In this document: piece by piece, positions 24,201 through 36,200 of the stretch | Layout of the letters: each line of letters starts with the position of its first letter | Numbering within the stretch: the stretch's first letter is position 1 | NCBI GenBank assembly: GCA_004794785.1 | Contig: SJOL01005655.1 | Span: 26,426 to 90,425, forward strand | DNA from: Opisthorchis felineus | Lineage: Eukaryota > Platyhelminthes > Trematoda > Opisthorchiida > Opisthorchiidae | Direction: 5' to 3' | DNA length: 64,000 nt | Notes under the pieces: model-generated | Databases searched by the model: none | The model's input: the letters and a program-made list of their open reading frames with translations, nothing else | Told to the model about the DNA's origin: nothing | Position numbers and translations under genes: made by a program

Positions 24201-27200
24201 AGAGAATATATGCAGTCATAAACCTCCGTGGTCGTGTGGGGTTCCAGACTCTCCGTCCAGGGTTATGCTTCAGTTAAGGGCTCCAGATGCTTGGCGGCTG
24301 GTGACCACGATAATTGTTGTTCGAAGTATTCGGCCCACAGGTCGAGGCGTTCGTCTTTATTCAGGATGGCCCCTCCAATCTGATCCTCCATGGTTTTGCT
24401 CACAGGTAGCTTCCGGTGACCGGTGGAACGGATCAACTGAAACAATCTTCGGGCGTTCCCGGATTTCTGCGCCTCTTCCATTTCTTTATTCTTCCAAGTC
24501 CACCAGACTTCCCGGTCGACATCCTCGCTTTCATTTGACGGCTGATAATTCGTCGGGCCAAGTTTTGTTTGGCATCGGCGGGGATATTTCTTCGAGATTT
24601 GAGCAGTATCACTGCTCATTCCGATATCCAGTGCTTGAGTGAACCTTGTAGCGCCATGTCACAGGCAAAACTCCCAGCACTGCAAAGAGGTGGCGATCCC
24701 GTCCCAGTATGAATTCACGTCTGACGGCGGCGCACTTGTAAACGACTCCAGAAGACGATTCTGGTAACTTCATCTTACACACGTATCTGCCAGTCTCTCA
24801 GTTGCCGAGCGATTTGTCCGCACCGTACGCGGCCCTGGAAAAAGTAGGGAGAAGCACGTGATCGGAATCCACAAGTGTATTCCAAAACGACCGGCAGTCA
24901 GTTATTGTTCCGCGCCATCGGTAACTGATGGCGAGGTGATCAATTTGAGTTCGTAGATGGTATGCCGTGGCCTAGACGATTTCGCTTGTTTCAGAATTTA
25001 GTACTGCATAAAAACAGCCTGTGGTCAGCACAAAGCTGAAGCAATCGTTCACCATTGTCCGTACGTACCGAGTCCAATCCATGTCGACCACCTAATTGAG
25101 TCTCAGGTGTGCTAAGCCTGTCCACTTTTGTATTCATGTCTCTGGCAACCACAGCGATATCTCAACTTTTAGCTTGCCGCAACAGGGCGGCATAAAACCT
25201 CTCTTTGATTGTGTCAGAGCTACAGTCGGGGCGATCAACTTACCGTTTGTGATACTCTTTCGCAGACGTTGCCAGACCAACCGCACACGGGCGACTATTA
25301 GCGGGTATCCAGTCAAGCAAGGATCCTTCCGCTCGGTGATTAAGGACGACATCAATCCCTGCACATTTTGCCTCAGCAGCCTATGGATCGCCAGAGTTGC
25401 GCAGCCGGAAGCGAGTGATGGGGCGGTTAGCTCAACTATTGTGCTTGCATCTTGAATTCAAGTTCCTGATACACACCACAGATCAATGTCAAGTGAATCC
25501 AGTGTGAGAGCAAGAGCGGCTTGTTGACCTGTTTGCTTCAGAGTGTGGACATTGAAGGCCGCCAGATAGACTGGGCGTTGGGATTAATTTGGAGTTGTTT
25601 GGGGATGTCAGCGCCGGATAACACAGATGCAAGACGAACAGAGTCGTCAGTCGTAGCTGATGGGCCTACAAGGAAAAAGGTATCACTGGGGTGGGGAAAG
25701 GTGGAACAAAAACTATGTGAAAGAGAAAGAAGGGAGGCGTCAGCAGTAGTCTGTTTTCGCTTACCCGCCCTGCTGTATGCAGCAAGTAAAGCGACCCGGC
25801 TGATGTGGCATGAGTTTATTTGTGAGTGTGCAATTCATGGTTGTACCTTGGCTTGAATACTGCCAGGACCCCCAGACATAGAAAGGAGGACGATTAGGGT
25901 CCTCAAGCAGAGCCTTTGGCTCAAAAGCTTGGCCGAAAGGCAGCGATGTTTACCGGGAAATGCAAGTGCATTTCAATTTTCACAGACTAAATCGCCACAC
26001 ATGTTCCAACTCCCAACCTGAAGGGCTAGGAGACTGTGTTCGTCAGACATCTTACCATTGACCGACCCGGTATAAGAGACTGCGAATGTCGCACGGACAC
26101 CCCCCAATATGGCTCAATGGGTCTCGGAGGTACGCAAACCGTCACTCCATGGTAAGGTCCAGTCCCTTCGTGACGGCCAAGTCTTGCGGCCATGCATTTT
26201 TGATGAAACAAGTCGGGTAAAATAGAAACCGCAGTTCTGCCTTTGTGATTCGTGGTTTGGTATAATCCGTCGCACCACCTTCAGATCTGATGCCGTCTCG
26301 AGTACGTGTCGCGCTCCACAGCCTTCAGTGTCTGTCCTTGAATTCACAGAACGACGACAATATCGTTGGCATATTCCAGATTCGCGAGATTTTTGCACAG
26401 TTCTGAACACCGGCTCTGGAGACCTTCCAGAGTCCCACTCACTAAAAAAAATGAAGGTAGTGTGCATCCGTGTCGAACACTACTGTTTGTAGAGGAACTT
26501 TTATAACGCCGCGTACATTCTTACGCGTCTAAGTCCGTGAATATGAAGGGCGTTTGGTGAAACGTACTTCGTTGTAAAAGCGCTTCGGCAAGAATGAATC
26601 AGTCAACATGATCGTAAATCGTCGAAATCGAGGAACGCTGTACCGGTAGGTCGCCTGTACGCATTCCTTTGCTCTAACAGTTGACGGAATGTGGAGTTGT
26701 AGTTCATACAACCCCTTTCTGACCGGAATGCCAGATGTTCCGTGTCATTTCACCTGCTCGCACAAGCGATGCAAATAGTCTCGCTACAACATAGCTCAAG
26801 CTGATGCTTCTGATTACCACACCTACTGCGAGTACCATTTTTGAAAACTTTTTGTTCCAATTTGGTGCGACCGTCTCTTTCACACACAAAGAAGCGAATA
26901 AGTAGCACGAAAAGAACACTAATCCACAAGTTACATGAACTTTCCAGCTGAGAAACCACTCGCGGAGCCTGGCAACCTTTGACCGCTGATATGGACTGCG
27001 TGTCTGTTGGATGAGTGGAGCCGTATTCCGTCTAATTGCAAATTCATTACACTACTGGTCAACCGTTCGTGGTCGAACAATATAGTCTTCAGCTACTGGT
27101 CGGGTGTCGCGGGTTCGATTGTACCTAGAGATTCGTGAGAGCGCATTGCGGATGATTCTTAACAAGGATGAAACAGCTGTACAGTGCTTGTCAGCTTTTT

Positions 27201-30200
27201 AGCATACGACGAAGTCTTGACTGAGAGGCGAATAAGTTCGACAAGCACTGACCCGGATTTCCACCTCCGTCCCTAAGTTTGAACGGGTGTGTGTTCAGGG
27301 TTAGTAGATCGTTGACACTTGAAGAGAGGAATTCACTTGCGTATTTCTGAAGCCGTCGGAAGTTCCAAGTTCACCCCCAGACCTCCGTTATGCATCACTG
27401 ATCCGATCGAACATCAGCAGGTAACCAGTTGAATTGTTCAAAGTGTCCAGCTCAACGATTCAATTATTCTTCTCTTGAGTTGAATGGGCTTTTGTTCATT
27501 GATTGTTCCGCTTGCCAATGGCTTCTTTGGGTCTGGAACAATTTTCGCACACCTAGAGTTTCTCGCTTCCTCTGTCTCTCGGGCTTCCCGGTCCAACGAA
27601 GCTTCTTGAGCTGTATCAAGGCTCTTTTGCACCTGACATATGACAATTCACCGAGCTTTTTTGTGCTCTTGACCAGCAGGGACGTGTGTCCGATCCTCGA
27701 GCAATATTAGGGTCGTGCTTAAGTGTAGTTGGTTAGGCCGTACGACAAGCAGAGCGCCCAGCATAGGAGTCGACATCGAAAGATTGGTTGGCCGAAGGGA
27801 AGTGGTTTTGATAAGTGTGCCCTACATTCGAGTCCTAGAGCTTCTCGATGGCCAAGGTCTTGCGTGCCCTCAAGAAGCGCAAATAAAAACGACGTCGGGC
27901 AAGCGCGTGATCAGGGTCCACATGGGTGTTCCAGAACAATGGGCAATCAGTAATTAGTCTGCACCACTCGTAACTCATGGCGATGTAGTCTATCTTCTTT
28001 GGAGATTGGATGACTTGTGAGGACATTATGTGGCCAGATGGTTTCGGTTACTTCGGATAACGGCGCATAACGGCAACAGGCCTTCACCGTTGTACTTGTG
28101 CCTCATTCGAAGTCCAAGACAACCACCCAATTCAGCTTCAGCAGCGCTAAGTCAACCTGATTACGCGTTCATATCTCCCGCAAGCAAAACAGTGTCCGAG
28201 TTTTTAGCCCACTGTAGTCAGGCCGTCAGCCTGTCTGTTAGTCTTTCTGGGCGTAAGCAGATGCGTGTTGAGACTGGCTGAACATAAAGCACATCACACA
28301 TGAGCACAGCAGGGGATTAGCAAGTTCGACTGCCAATTCCTTTTGATAACAGTTGCGCCTGGTTCTATCAACCTTTTGATCTCGAGCTCAGTTATGTTCT
28401 TCCTGGTAGGACTACTAAGACGAAACTTCACCCTCGAGGCGGATGGACCCGTAAGCGCGACCATGTTGAATACTACCTCACTGTTTATATATTTCTGCGA
28501 TGTGACCGACTTGAGTCCTTGGCTGAGTCGGGCTTGAATACATTCGGCTATTCATACGTAACAATTTGCATGCATTCAGCGTGCGGCGATGAAGTAATGG
28601 AAACACGCTCTCCTCACGTGCCAGATGTTCGGGATTCGAATCCCCCCAAGTCCAAGGAGGTTTGCCGCTGTTGAGCTCTAACGACTGAAAATCGAGTCCA
28701 ATGCTTCTTCCCTTTGTCCTAGACTAACTAGGGTAATCCCATCAGGATCGGAAAGGGATTTCAAATCAGATTTCTTTCTATACATAGTGCTTCCTTCGAA
28801 AGTGCTCTTGTTCCTAACCAGCTAAAATTCCCCTATTTCCCTGGAGACTTAAGTCTCGGTAAAGCAGATTTTCCGGAGCTGTATCCCTCACCTCTTTGGA
28901 GCAGATTCTCGGCAAAAATATTGTGCGGCGGCATCAAGTATATTGTTATGACACTTCAGTGTTCCATTCGGAAACTATCTGGAACCAAGGTGTATATGTC
29001 ATTCTTTATGAGTTTAATCGATCTCAGTAGATTCCTCTCACTAAAGAACGCCATAGATGGCCAATCATTTTGAGTTCTGTTGATTACCCTTTTGGGCAGA
29101 CACTTTACTTAACTGTGTACCCGAAATTGATCCCAAACATCTCAGAAACCCTTCGGAATTGGTAGTTACCGCCGTGGTACGCAGGCAGTATACAGATGCT
29201 GAATTATCAAGGTTTTATTGAGTTAAGATTTGGCTAACAGCCTGGATATTTTCATTTTGCCTATTTGTTCAGGGTTGCGACTGTTGTGCAAACCTGTGGG
29301 ATGTACGTTCTGGTCAGTGCGTTCAAGTTTTCCAAGGTCACGATGCGGATGTCAACGGTGTTCGGTTCTATCCGAGTGGTGACGCATTTGCTACTGCCTC
29401 AGATGATGCTACTATCAGGCTATTTGACCTGCGAGCTGACCGCGAAGTAGCTGTTTATAGAAAGGATAGTGTCATCTTCGGTTGCAATGCTGTGGATTTT
29501 TCCCTCAGTGGTGAGTTTTAGTCCCCCTTAACGTTTATACCCTTCAGCCTAATCGCAAGACCAGTGTCGCTCCTGTATTCATCAACGCTTATCTGCGTCT
29601 TGTTCTCAGTATGTCTTAGCTCATCTTTTGACAGTTTAGCCGGTCCTTTGTCGGTGACCGGTGTGTCAGTTCACCTCACTTCAGTTGAGTTCAATTTTTC
29701 AGCTCAATCACCTCATTGATGTCGAATGGTTCCATTTGTCTCGTGTGACGGGGACTGATAGCTGAATGCGATGGCTTTGATGCAGGACCGTCATTGGCCG
29801 CGTGACAGCTATAATTGTCCGGGTCACTAACCATTGGCTTGTCTTGTCTTGCGGTCTCCATCCAGGAAGACGGCATTTACCAACGCGATTGAGTTGACTG
29901 GTAAGGGCTTTCATGCTTCGTTGATAGGTCATGGACTTACCGCCCCTAGGTTGTCTCCACCCGACGCAAGGTTTGGCGAAGAGGACCTGAGGCAAATCGT
30001 CCTCTCGCATACGAAGTGCATGGCCTAACCTGTGTAACCTATGGAGTGTGACCGAATGATCTATCAATGAAGAATTAACTTTCCCAAAACCGTCTGACGA
30101 ACTTCAGCGTTACTGGTCTAGTGTTCCCACCAGACTCGCGCAGTGCTTCGAAAGCACCTATGGTCAAACACATCGAAGGTCAGCGGCCACGCCTCTGAAT

Positions 30201-33200
30201 CATACCATAAAACAGATCGGACCGTGGCATTTTACACGCTACCCTTGGCAGTCGAGCTGATGTCTGACTGAGCACTTGGAGATGTAGGCGCCTCGGAATG
30301 TTTGCGACAGGACATCTCCATCACCCATTCTTTTCTCGTCTTTTCATTCTAAGGCTTTAAATATGGTTAGCTGAACTTTGTGACTGTACGGCAGTGAAGC
30401 ATCAGTGTCCACACTACTATTGCTGTCTCTGATGATGCTGTCACGTCGGCGCCACCAATCTCGTAGGTTGGCAAATGCTACCGTTGCCCTTCCCAACATG
30501 GGGAGTGACTTCGTCCCTCGCAAGGCCGTCGGGACTTATGCAACTGCTAAGGTAAATGAACTTATCTACTACATCGATCGGACCACCTGCAATCATGAGG
30601 TTTGGGTTTGATCTCACCCAGTCTTCCGGCGACACTTTACACTTTCCAGGTGGGAAGCGCATCCCGAACTATGCAGCAGAATTACTTAGGTTAAAGTAGT
30701 TTGCATTTGTAAAGTGTCTGATCCAAGAAGAGGAATACTGTCGCCGAACGCCCCGTGAGTAAGTGGACCTCGAGGAGTTACAGACGGATCCCCATTCAGG
30801 GAGACGCCAATGACCAGCGCAACTGAGTTTGCTGGTAATGGATTTCACACTTCGCGGCCAAGTCATTGTTTGATCTCCCCTTGCTCGTTTTCACCCTTCC
30901 CGCGTTTCTGCAAAAACAACTCTTTGAGGAAGTCGGTCAACTGGCACGTCAACTGGTCAACGGAGAACGTGGCCAAGCCAGCGCAACCTGTGGAGAGTGA
31001 TCAGTTCATCTATCGTGGGCGAGTTATTTCTCCCGGAAACCATTCGACGTACCTCAGCATTACTGATCCGGTGTTCCCACCAGACGCGGACAGTGCCCCG
31101 AAGACATCGATAGTCAAACACTGAAAGTTCTTATAACGTCCTCAGCGCGCAGCGACCAGGTCCCTGACGCACATAGCAATATGGATCGCACCGCAGCAAT
31201 GTAAACTTGACCATTGACGGATAAATTAATGCCACGCCTACAGGTGTGATACAGGTTCACGAAAGCTGTTGTGGCCTTGTCAATCCGGATGGAAATATCA
31301 TCTTTCACGAGACCACCGGAACTGATGCAGCTGCCCAGGTAGACAAATTTGCCTACTACCTCAAGTGGCTCATCCGCAAGCATGAGGCTAGGGTTCGACC
31401 CTACCCAGTCTTGCGGCAGCACTTTTCACTCTGCAGGTGCGAAGCGCATGCCAAAACGTGAGGCAGAATTATTTAGATTATTTACTGTTCTTTGCATTAC
31501 GACGGCGTCAGATCCAAAAAGATCTATGTCGCTGAATACTCAATATTTTTGAGAGAATACCCTGGGAGCATTTTGACCTCACAGCCATTAGAAACTGGTG
31601 GTGAGTCTTCCATAATCATATCAGTGACGAAGTTGAAGATTAAAGGTGAAAGAGGACTGCCCTGCCTGACACTACCATAGTGCACAGAGTCAAAGTCAGC
31701 TTTCAAGTCAGGGAAGACCACCATTGTTAGTTGCTGGACGCAGTTGCGCTGTGTCAGAATCTGTCAGAGGGTGAAAATGTGATCGATGCATCCTCTTGCA
31801 CGATGGAACTCAGCTTGGTTTTCACGGATTTGTCTCTCCCTGTGTTCGGTCAACCTTCGAAGGATAAGACCAGAGGTCCCTTCGATGCCACAGCTACCAG
31901 GCTGATGCCACGGTGGTTTCCACGCAGCGTTCGCGTACCCATTTCGGCGATAGGAATAGTTGTCGACATGCAGGCACGAGATGGCTCAGTGACTAAAGCG
32001 CGAATTTGCTGGCCGGCAGGTCCGTGGTTCGAACCCATCCTCTGCATCTCGATTGCTCCTGTTTGAATTTGGACAGCCCGGCAGTATCTCAGCCCTCGAG
32101 CTTCCCTCGGGTGGCATGGCAGCTGAGCATCGGAAGGGTTTTACAACTGAAGGATTATTTTATTATTATGCAGGCACTTTCTTCACTCCATATCGCACTA
32201 ATGGCCTTTGTCAGATGAGTCACCAGAGATTCTCCGCCTCCTTTGAAGAGGTCTGGATACAGGCCTTCCGGTCCTGGTGCCTTCTCACGTTTAATTACGG
32301 ACATTTCGTACTTTACTTCTTCCGACGGGCGATTAAGGTTTACATTTCATTCGCCCGTATGCACTATCTCCAAAGGCTATGTTGCAGGAGTCCAGCTAAG
32401 CTGTTCTTCAAAGCCGCCTTTTTCACTTGTCGTTTCACTGATCTTCGCCTTCTTATGGCCAGTCGATCGTATCAGTTGATATAAGCCACGGCTGTTTCTG
32501 GTTGCAAATCCACCTCCATCTCCCGAGCTTTTGTTGCCCACCAAAGGTCTCGGTCTTTCCTTAGGCCCTTCACTACTTGGCGTTTGAGGGATCGTCGTAC
32601 TCGTTGCCTGCTGGTGTGGCATCATTCAGGACTAGCGATCTCGATGATATCCTGTGGTCATTTAACTGTATCGTAGAAGTCGGACAGACAGCACCGAACG
32701 CCGCTAGCATAGCTCCTTTCATATTGTGCCATACTTCATCCACGTGCTCGCTATCAGTATTGTTGGTTTACTATAAAGAGTTGATCCTGCTCAACTATGG
32801 TAGTTCTCCGAAGATGGTGGATTGGCATGCTTCTTGCTGAATTCCCAGGACCTGAAGGGAAACGAACTGTCAGGCGTTCTCGCCCCATGGCGTGATCGGA
32901 ATCAAGTTGTCTGTCCCATAAGGAACGACAGTCTTGAGTTGTGGCTCTCCACCGCTGGCTGATGGTCATGTCATCCAAGTGGGTCCACGGTTGATTTGCG
33001 GTTGATGGCCGCCAGCGTACGCGGCGCGAACGTTTATGCTGGATATTCGTACTGGCCAGAAATAGTTGATGATCAGCACTCAACAGGAGTCGCTATCCGT
33101 TGTCTGTGCGACGAGCACCGACTCCGAAGCGATCACCCAGATGTGCTTCTAGGGAGATCAAACAACCGACTGGGGCATTCACATCGCCCGCAAGGGCCAC

Positions 33201-36200
33201 AAAGTCAGTTCTTCTTGCTTGACGAATGAGCCCAGATAACCCTCGATATGAAGTATGGTTCTCAGCGTCAGAGCTGCAGTCCGTGGGGGCATATGCCGAT
33301 ACTGCGAACCAGCACCGTTTTTTATGCTGAGAGGTGTTGAGCTTGATTGAGCTGGATAACCAAACGGCGCAAATCGACTGTTCACTGGGATCCAATGCAG
33401 CAAAGCACGTTCAGCTCCGGGATTGATAAGAAAAGAAAAAGAAAATCGTTCAGCTGTAACACCCTTTCGGTGCCTAGCTGCCATGCCACCCGAAGGAAGC
33501 ACGAGGGCTGGGTTACTGCGAGGTTGCCCAAGCCTAGACAGGAGGTCGGAATGCAGAGGTCGGGTTCGAACCACGGACCTTCCTGTCGATAAATTCGCGC
33601 TCTAACCATGAGCCATCTGGGATTGAATGCAACTCCCACGCCATATGTTCCACGAGGCATCGCTTCTGGATCACCGGACACATGAACAGAAATGTGAAAG
33701 AGCGTTGTTTTCTGTTGTTGGCGCAAGGTTCGCCAGGGACAGGCCGTGACATAGTGACGTGAAATGAAAGCGGATACAGCCAGACTAAGTGCAGTGTGAA
33801 CTTTGCGCCTCCCTGGCTGAGCCCCATGTGATCCTACTTGTATACGATTAGAAACTGTCCGGAGGCCAGCCGTCCCTAATAACCGAACATCATATCATTT
33901 GGACGGATGTGTCACCTGCAGGCTACGGGTGACCAAACGAAGGCATGCCCTGATTGGTCAGAAGGCCGGCCAATCTGAATCGAGCATCTTTAGCTCAACG
34001 CTTCCCGCCCCCTCACGGAGATTCCAGCACGACCTTGTGGAACACTCTGTGATTACCTTATAAATGCAGTTGTAAAGATCTTCATTTGTCTCCATAAAGG
34101 GGTGTCTGAAGCTACCGTGCCTTTTAATGTACTATAGTGGGCGGAGCAGGAAGCCAAGAACCGATACAGAGTTGCGCGACCGTTCGCCATGTCACAACAG
34201 AAACCCCGCGGGATATGGCACGCAACATATTCCGGCCATCATTTCCTATCCGGACTGTTCAGCTAAAGTTCGTCTGGGTTTATATGGGGTCGGGTTTACA
34301 AAGGACTCTGGGTCAATACTGCTGATGACGCCTTACTTTGACGTGACCCTCAGGTGCGTTTAGTGTAGCGCTGACCTTATTGAAGACACTGGGCCTCTTT
34401 GCACTAGGTACCTATCTCCTTCTTTCCACTCTGCTGGAACTTATCCCTTGATGGTCGTATGGCAGTTAAGCATCAGTATGTATTACTGGTATATTTTTGT
34501 CAATTACGTTGTGGGTCAATGCAAGTCGGCCGCTTCGTTTCATTTTTTTTCTCGGTATGCGACAAAACCCGTCCACAGCAGCTGATGATGGAACCAGTCG
34601 GATAGAGTCGCTGCAGAAATGTTGTTTATTCTTGAGTTTTTAAAAGTTTTTTAAAGACGAACGGTGCATTGGTGAGCGGAAACTATTCACGCTGCAACCA
34701 CCAATGTGGGAACTCATTCTTAGAAGGGCCTGATAGGTTCTACTGAGACAAACTCCTAGAGTGGCTGAAAACCCCTCCAATGATACTTGGAGACTGCGCG
34801 TACCTGATGAGCCCCAAGAAGCGCGGAATTAGTTATGGTCTGCCGAAGAGCTTTCAGCAACCTTATGAATAGTTTGCTTCAAGAAAAATCCTGTGATATC
34901 CAGAATATCGTACCAACCGAAACATGGGCGACCTTTGTGAAGAACATTCAATTGAGATCCAGTTGAGTCTCCCGTTAAAACCGAATTGGTGTACAGATAA
35001 GCGTATTTCGGGAGCTTGGTAGGTATTTGCTTGGGCCCACCGTAAACGGTCACTGTCAGATTGATGGCTCGCGAGTCGCTTCCAACTGATCTTGCCAAGC
35101 ATGTCGATTGTTTAGCATGCCACCCGAAGGAAGACCGAGGGCTGAGATACCAGGTTGCCCAAGTCTAGACAGGAGCGGTCGAGATGCCGTGATTTGATTC
35201 GAACCACGGAACACCCTATTAGTAAGTTCGCACCCTAACCACCGAGCCGTCTCGAGCTCAGACATGTACGTTTTACTGAATGCTTGGGCTTATGGTGCAA
35301 CTCATCTTTAAAAAGGAGATCGGCCAGTTTGTTTGCTATGACATGGTATCACTTGTGGTGCACATATTTGGCCTGATCGTGGATGGGACGGCACTCACTC
35401 TACAGATTACTTGTGAATTTCAAAACAGACATTCCTTTGTTTACTTGAAAGTACTGCGGCATGCAGTCTCAGGACCATGAACCAGGGAATGAACGTCCTT
35501 GACGGCAGAAATCCCGCACCATAAGGCTATGCCCACCTTGGGTTTTCTTGAGACCCCCCGAAGGCCGAACCGTTTGGCTGCTTATTTCAATCAGCTTTCA
35601 GCACGTCTTGGACGAGCTTTTCAATCGGTTTTCAAAAGAATGTCGGAGCACCTGAAAGTCTCCTATTTATGTGCTGGTTAGGAATTCAACGAAAAAGCGC
35701 AATATCTTCAAAAATAAGGCCTGTTTGGCATTCATAGCAAGTACAATTTATTCGACCGCGAAACTGGTGCACCCATGCGAGTTGCCTTGTGCCAGACCCT
35801 GCGGTCAATGGAGGTGCATTCTTGTCGCGAGCTATACTAAACCTGAAAGGCGGTGCGACCTAGGTTTTCAACTATTAGTTTTGCATTTTAGAGGTCTGTG
35901 TAAACCTTGGGGGAAGTTCGGTTATCCCTTCTGTCGATTTTTAGTCTCAGAATAGGCTGGATCTGTCGGTAGTCTCCTCGATTCATCTTACCTTTTTCAA
36001 TATGCATCGAAGCGTAGAATAAGACTGTTAGTGCACAGGTTATGAATGATCGTATTATGAGTCATGTTTATGCACTATTAACAGTTTAGACTGTTATACA
36101 GTTACTAGGTTCATCTTGTATAATATCGGTACAATGCCAAAATGCAATAAGTCAGAGGAAGAAGACTTATCGTTTGAGCATAACTGATAAGAGTTCCTGA

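Larger units (their letters stand above)
21916..29272 (+). other. GNB5 intron 5, filled with transposons
   Basis: 7,357 nt from GTGAGT to TTGTTCAG. It contains one antisense SINE (22087-22262) and two large antisense RTE LINEs (22573-25880 and 26030-28540). The remainder shows nothing recognisable, including the last 730 nt before exon 6. A 12-G run lies at 22052-22063. Confidence 0.9.
30792..33830 (-). mobile_element. RTE-type LINE carrying two SINE insertions
   Basis: Antisense to GNB5. In minus order: endonuclease at 32754-33400 ([38 protein letters not shown]) plus an upstream part at 33640-33730 (VSGDPEA); linker at 32377-32600 ([12 protein letters not shown]). RT pieces are at 31524-31724 ([19 protein letters not shown]), and the post-RT region at 31114-31422 ([20 protein letters not shown]). 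SINEs interrupt it at 31978-32167 and 33427-33618. The 3' end is missing at 30792. The segment 30792-32746 is repeated almost exactly at 38660-40614. Confidence 0.85.

Noticed and set aside
32053..32484. 143-codon plus-strand open frame, repeated at 39921-40352
   Set aside because: It lies over SINE and antisense RTE linker sequence; the duplication explains why it appears twice.
34581..34620. CTGATGATGGA as a hammerhead ribozyme core
   Set aside because: Schistosome SINEs and Penelope elements can carry hammerheads, so CTGATGA motifs were checked on both strands by eye. None was followed by a plausible stem II and GAAA.
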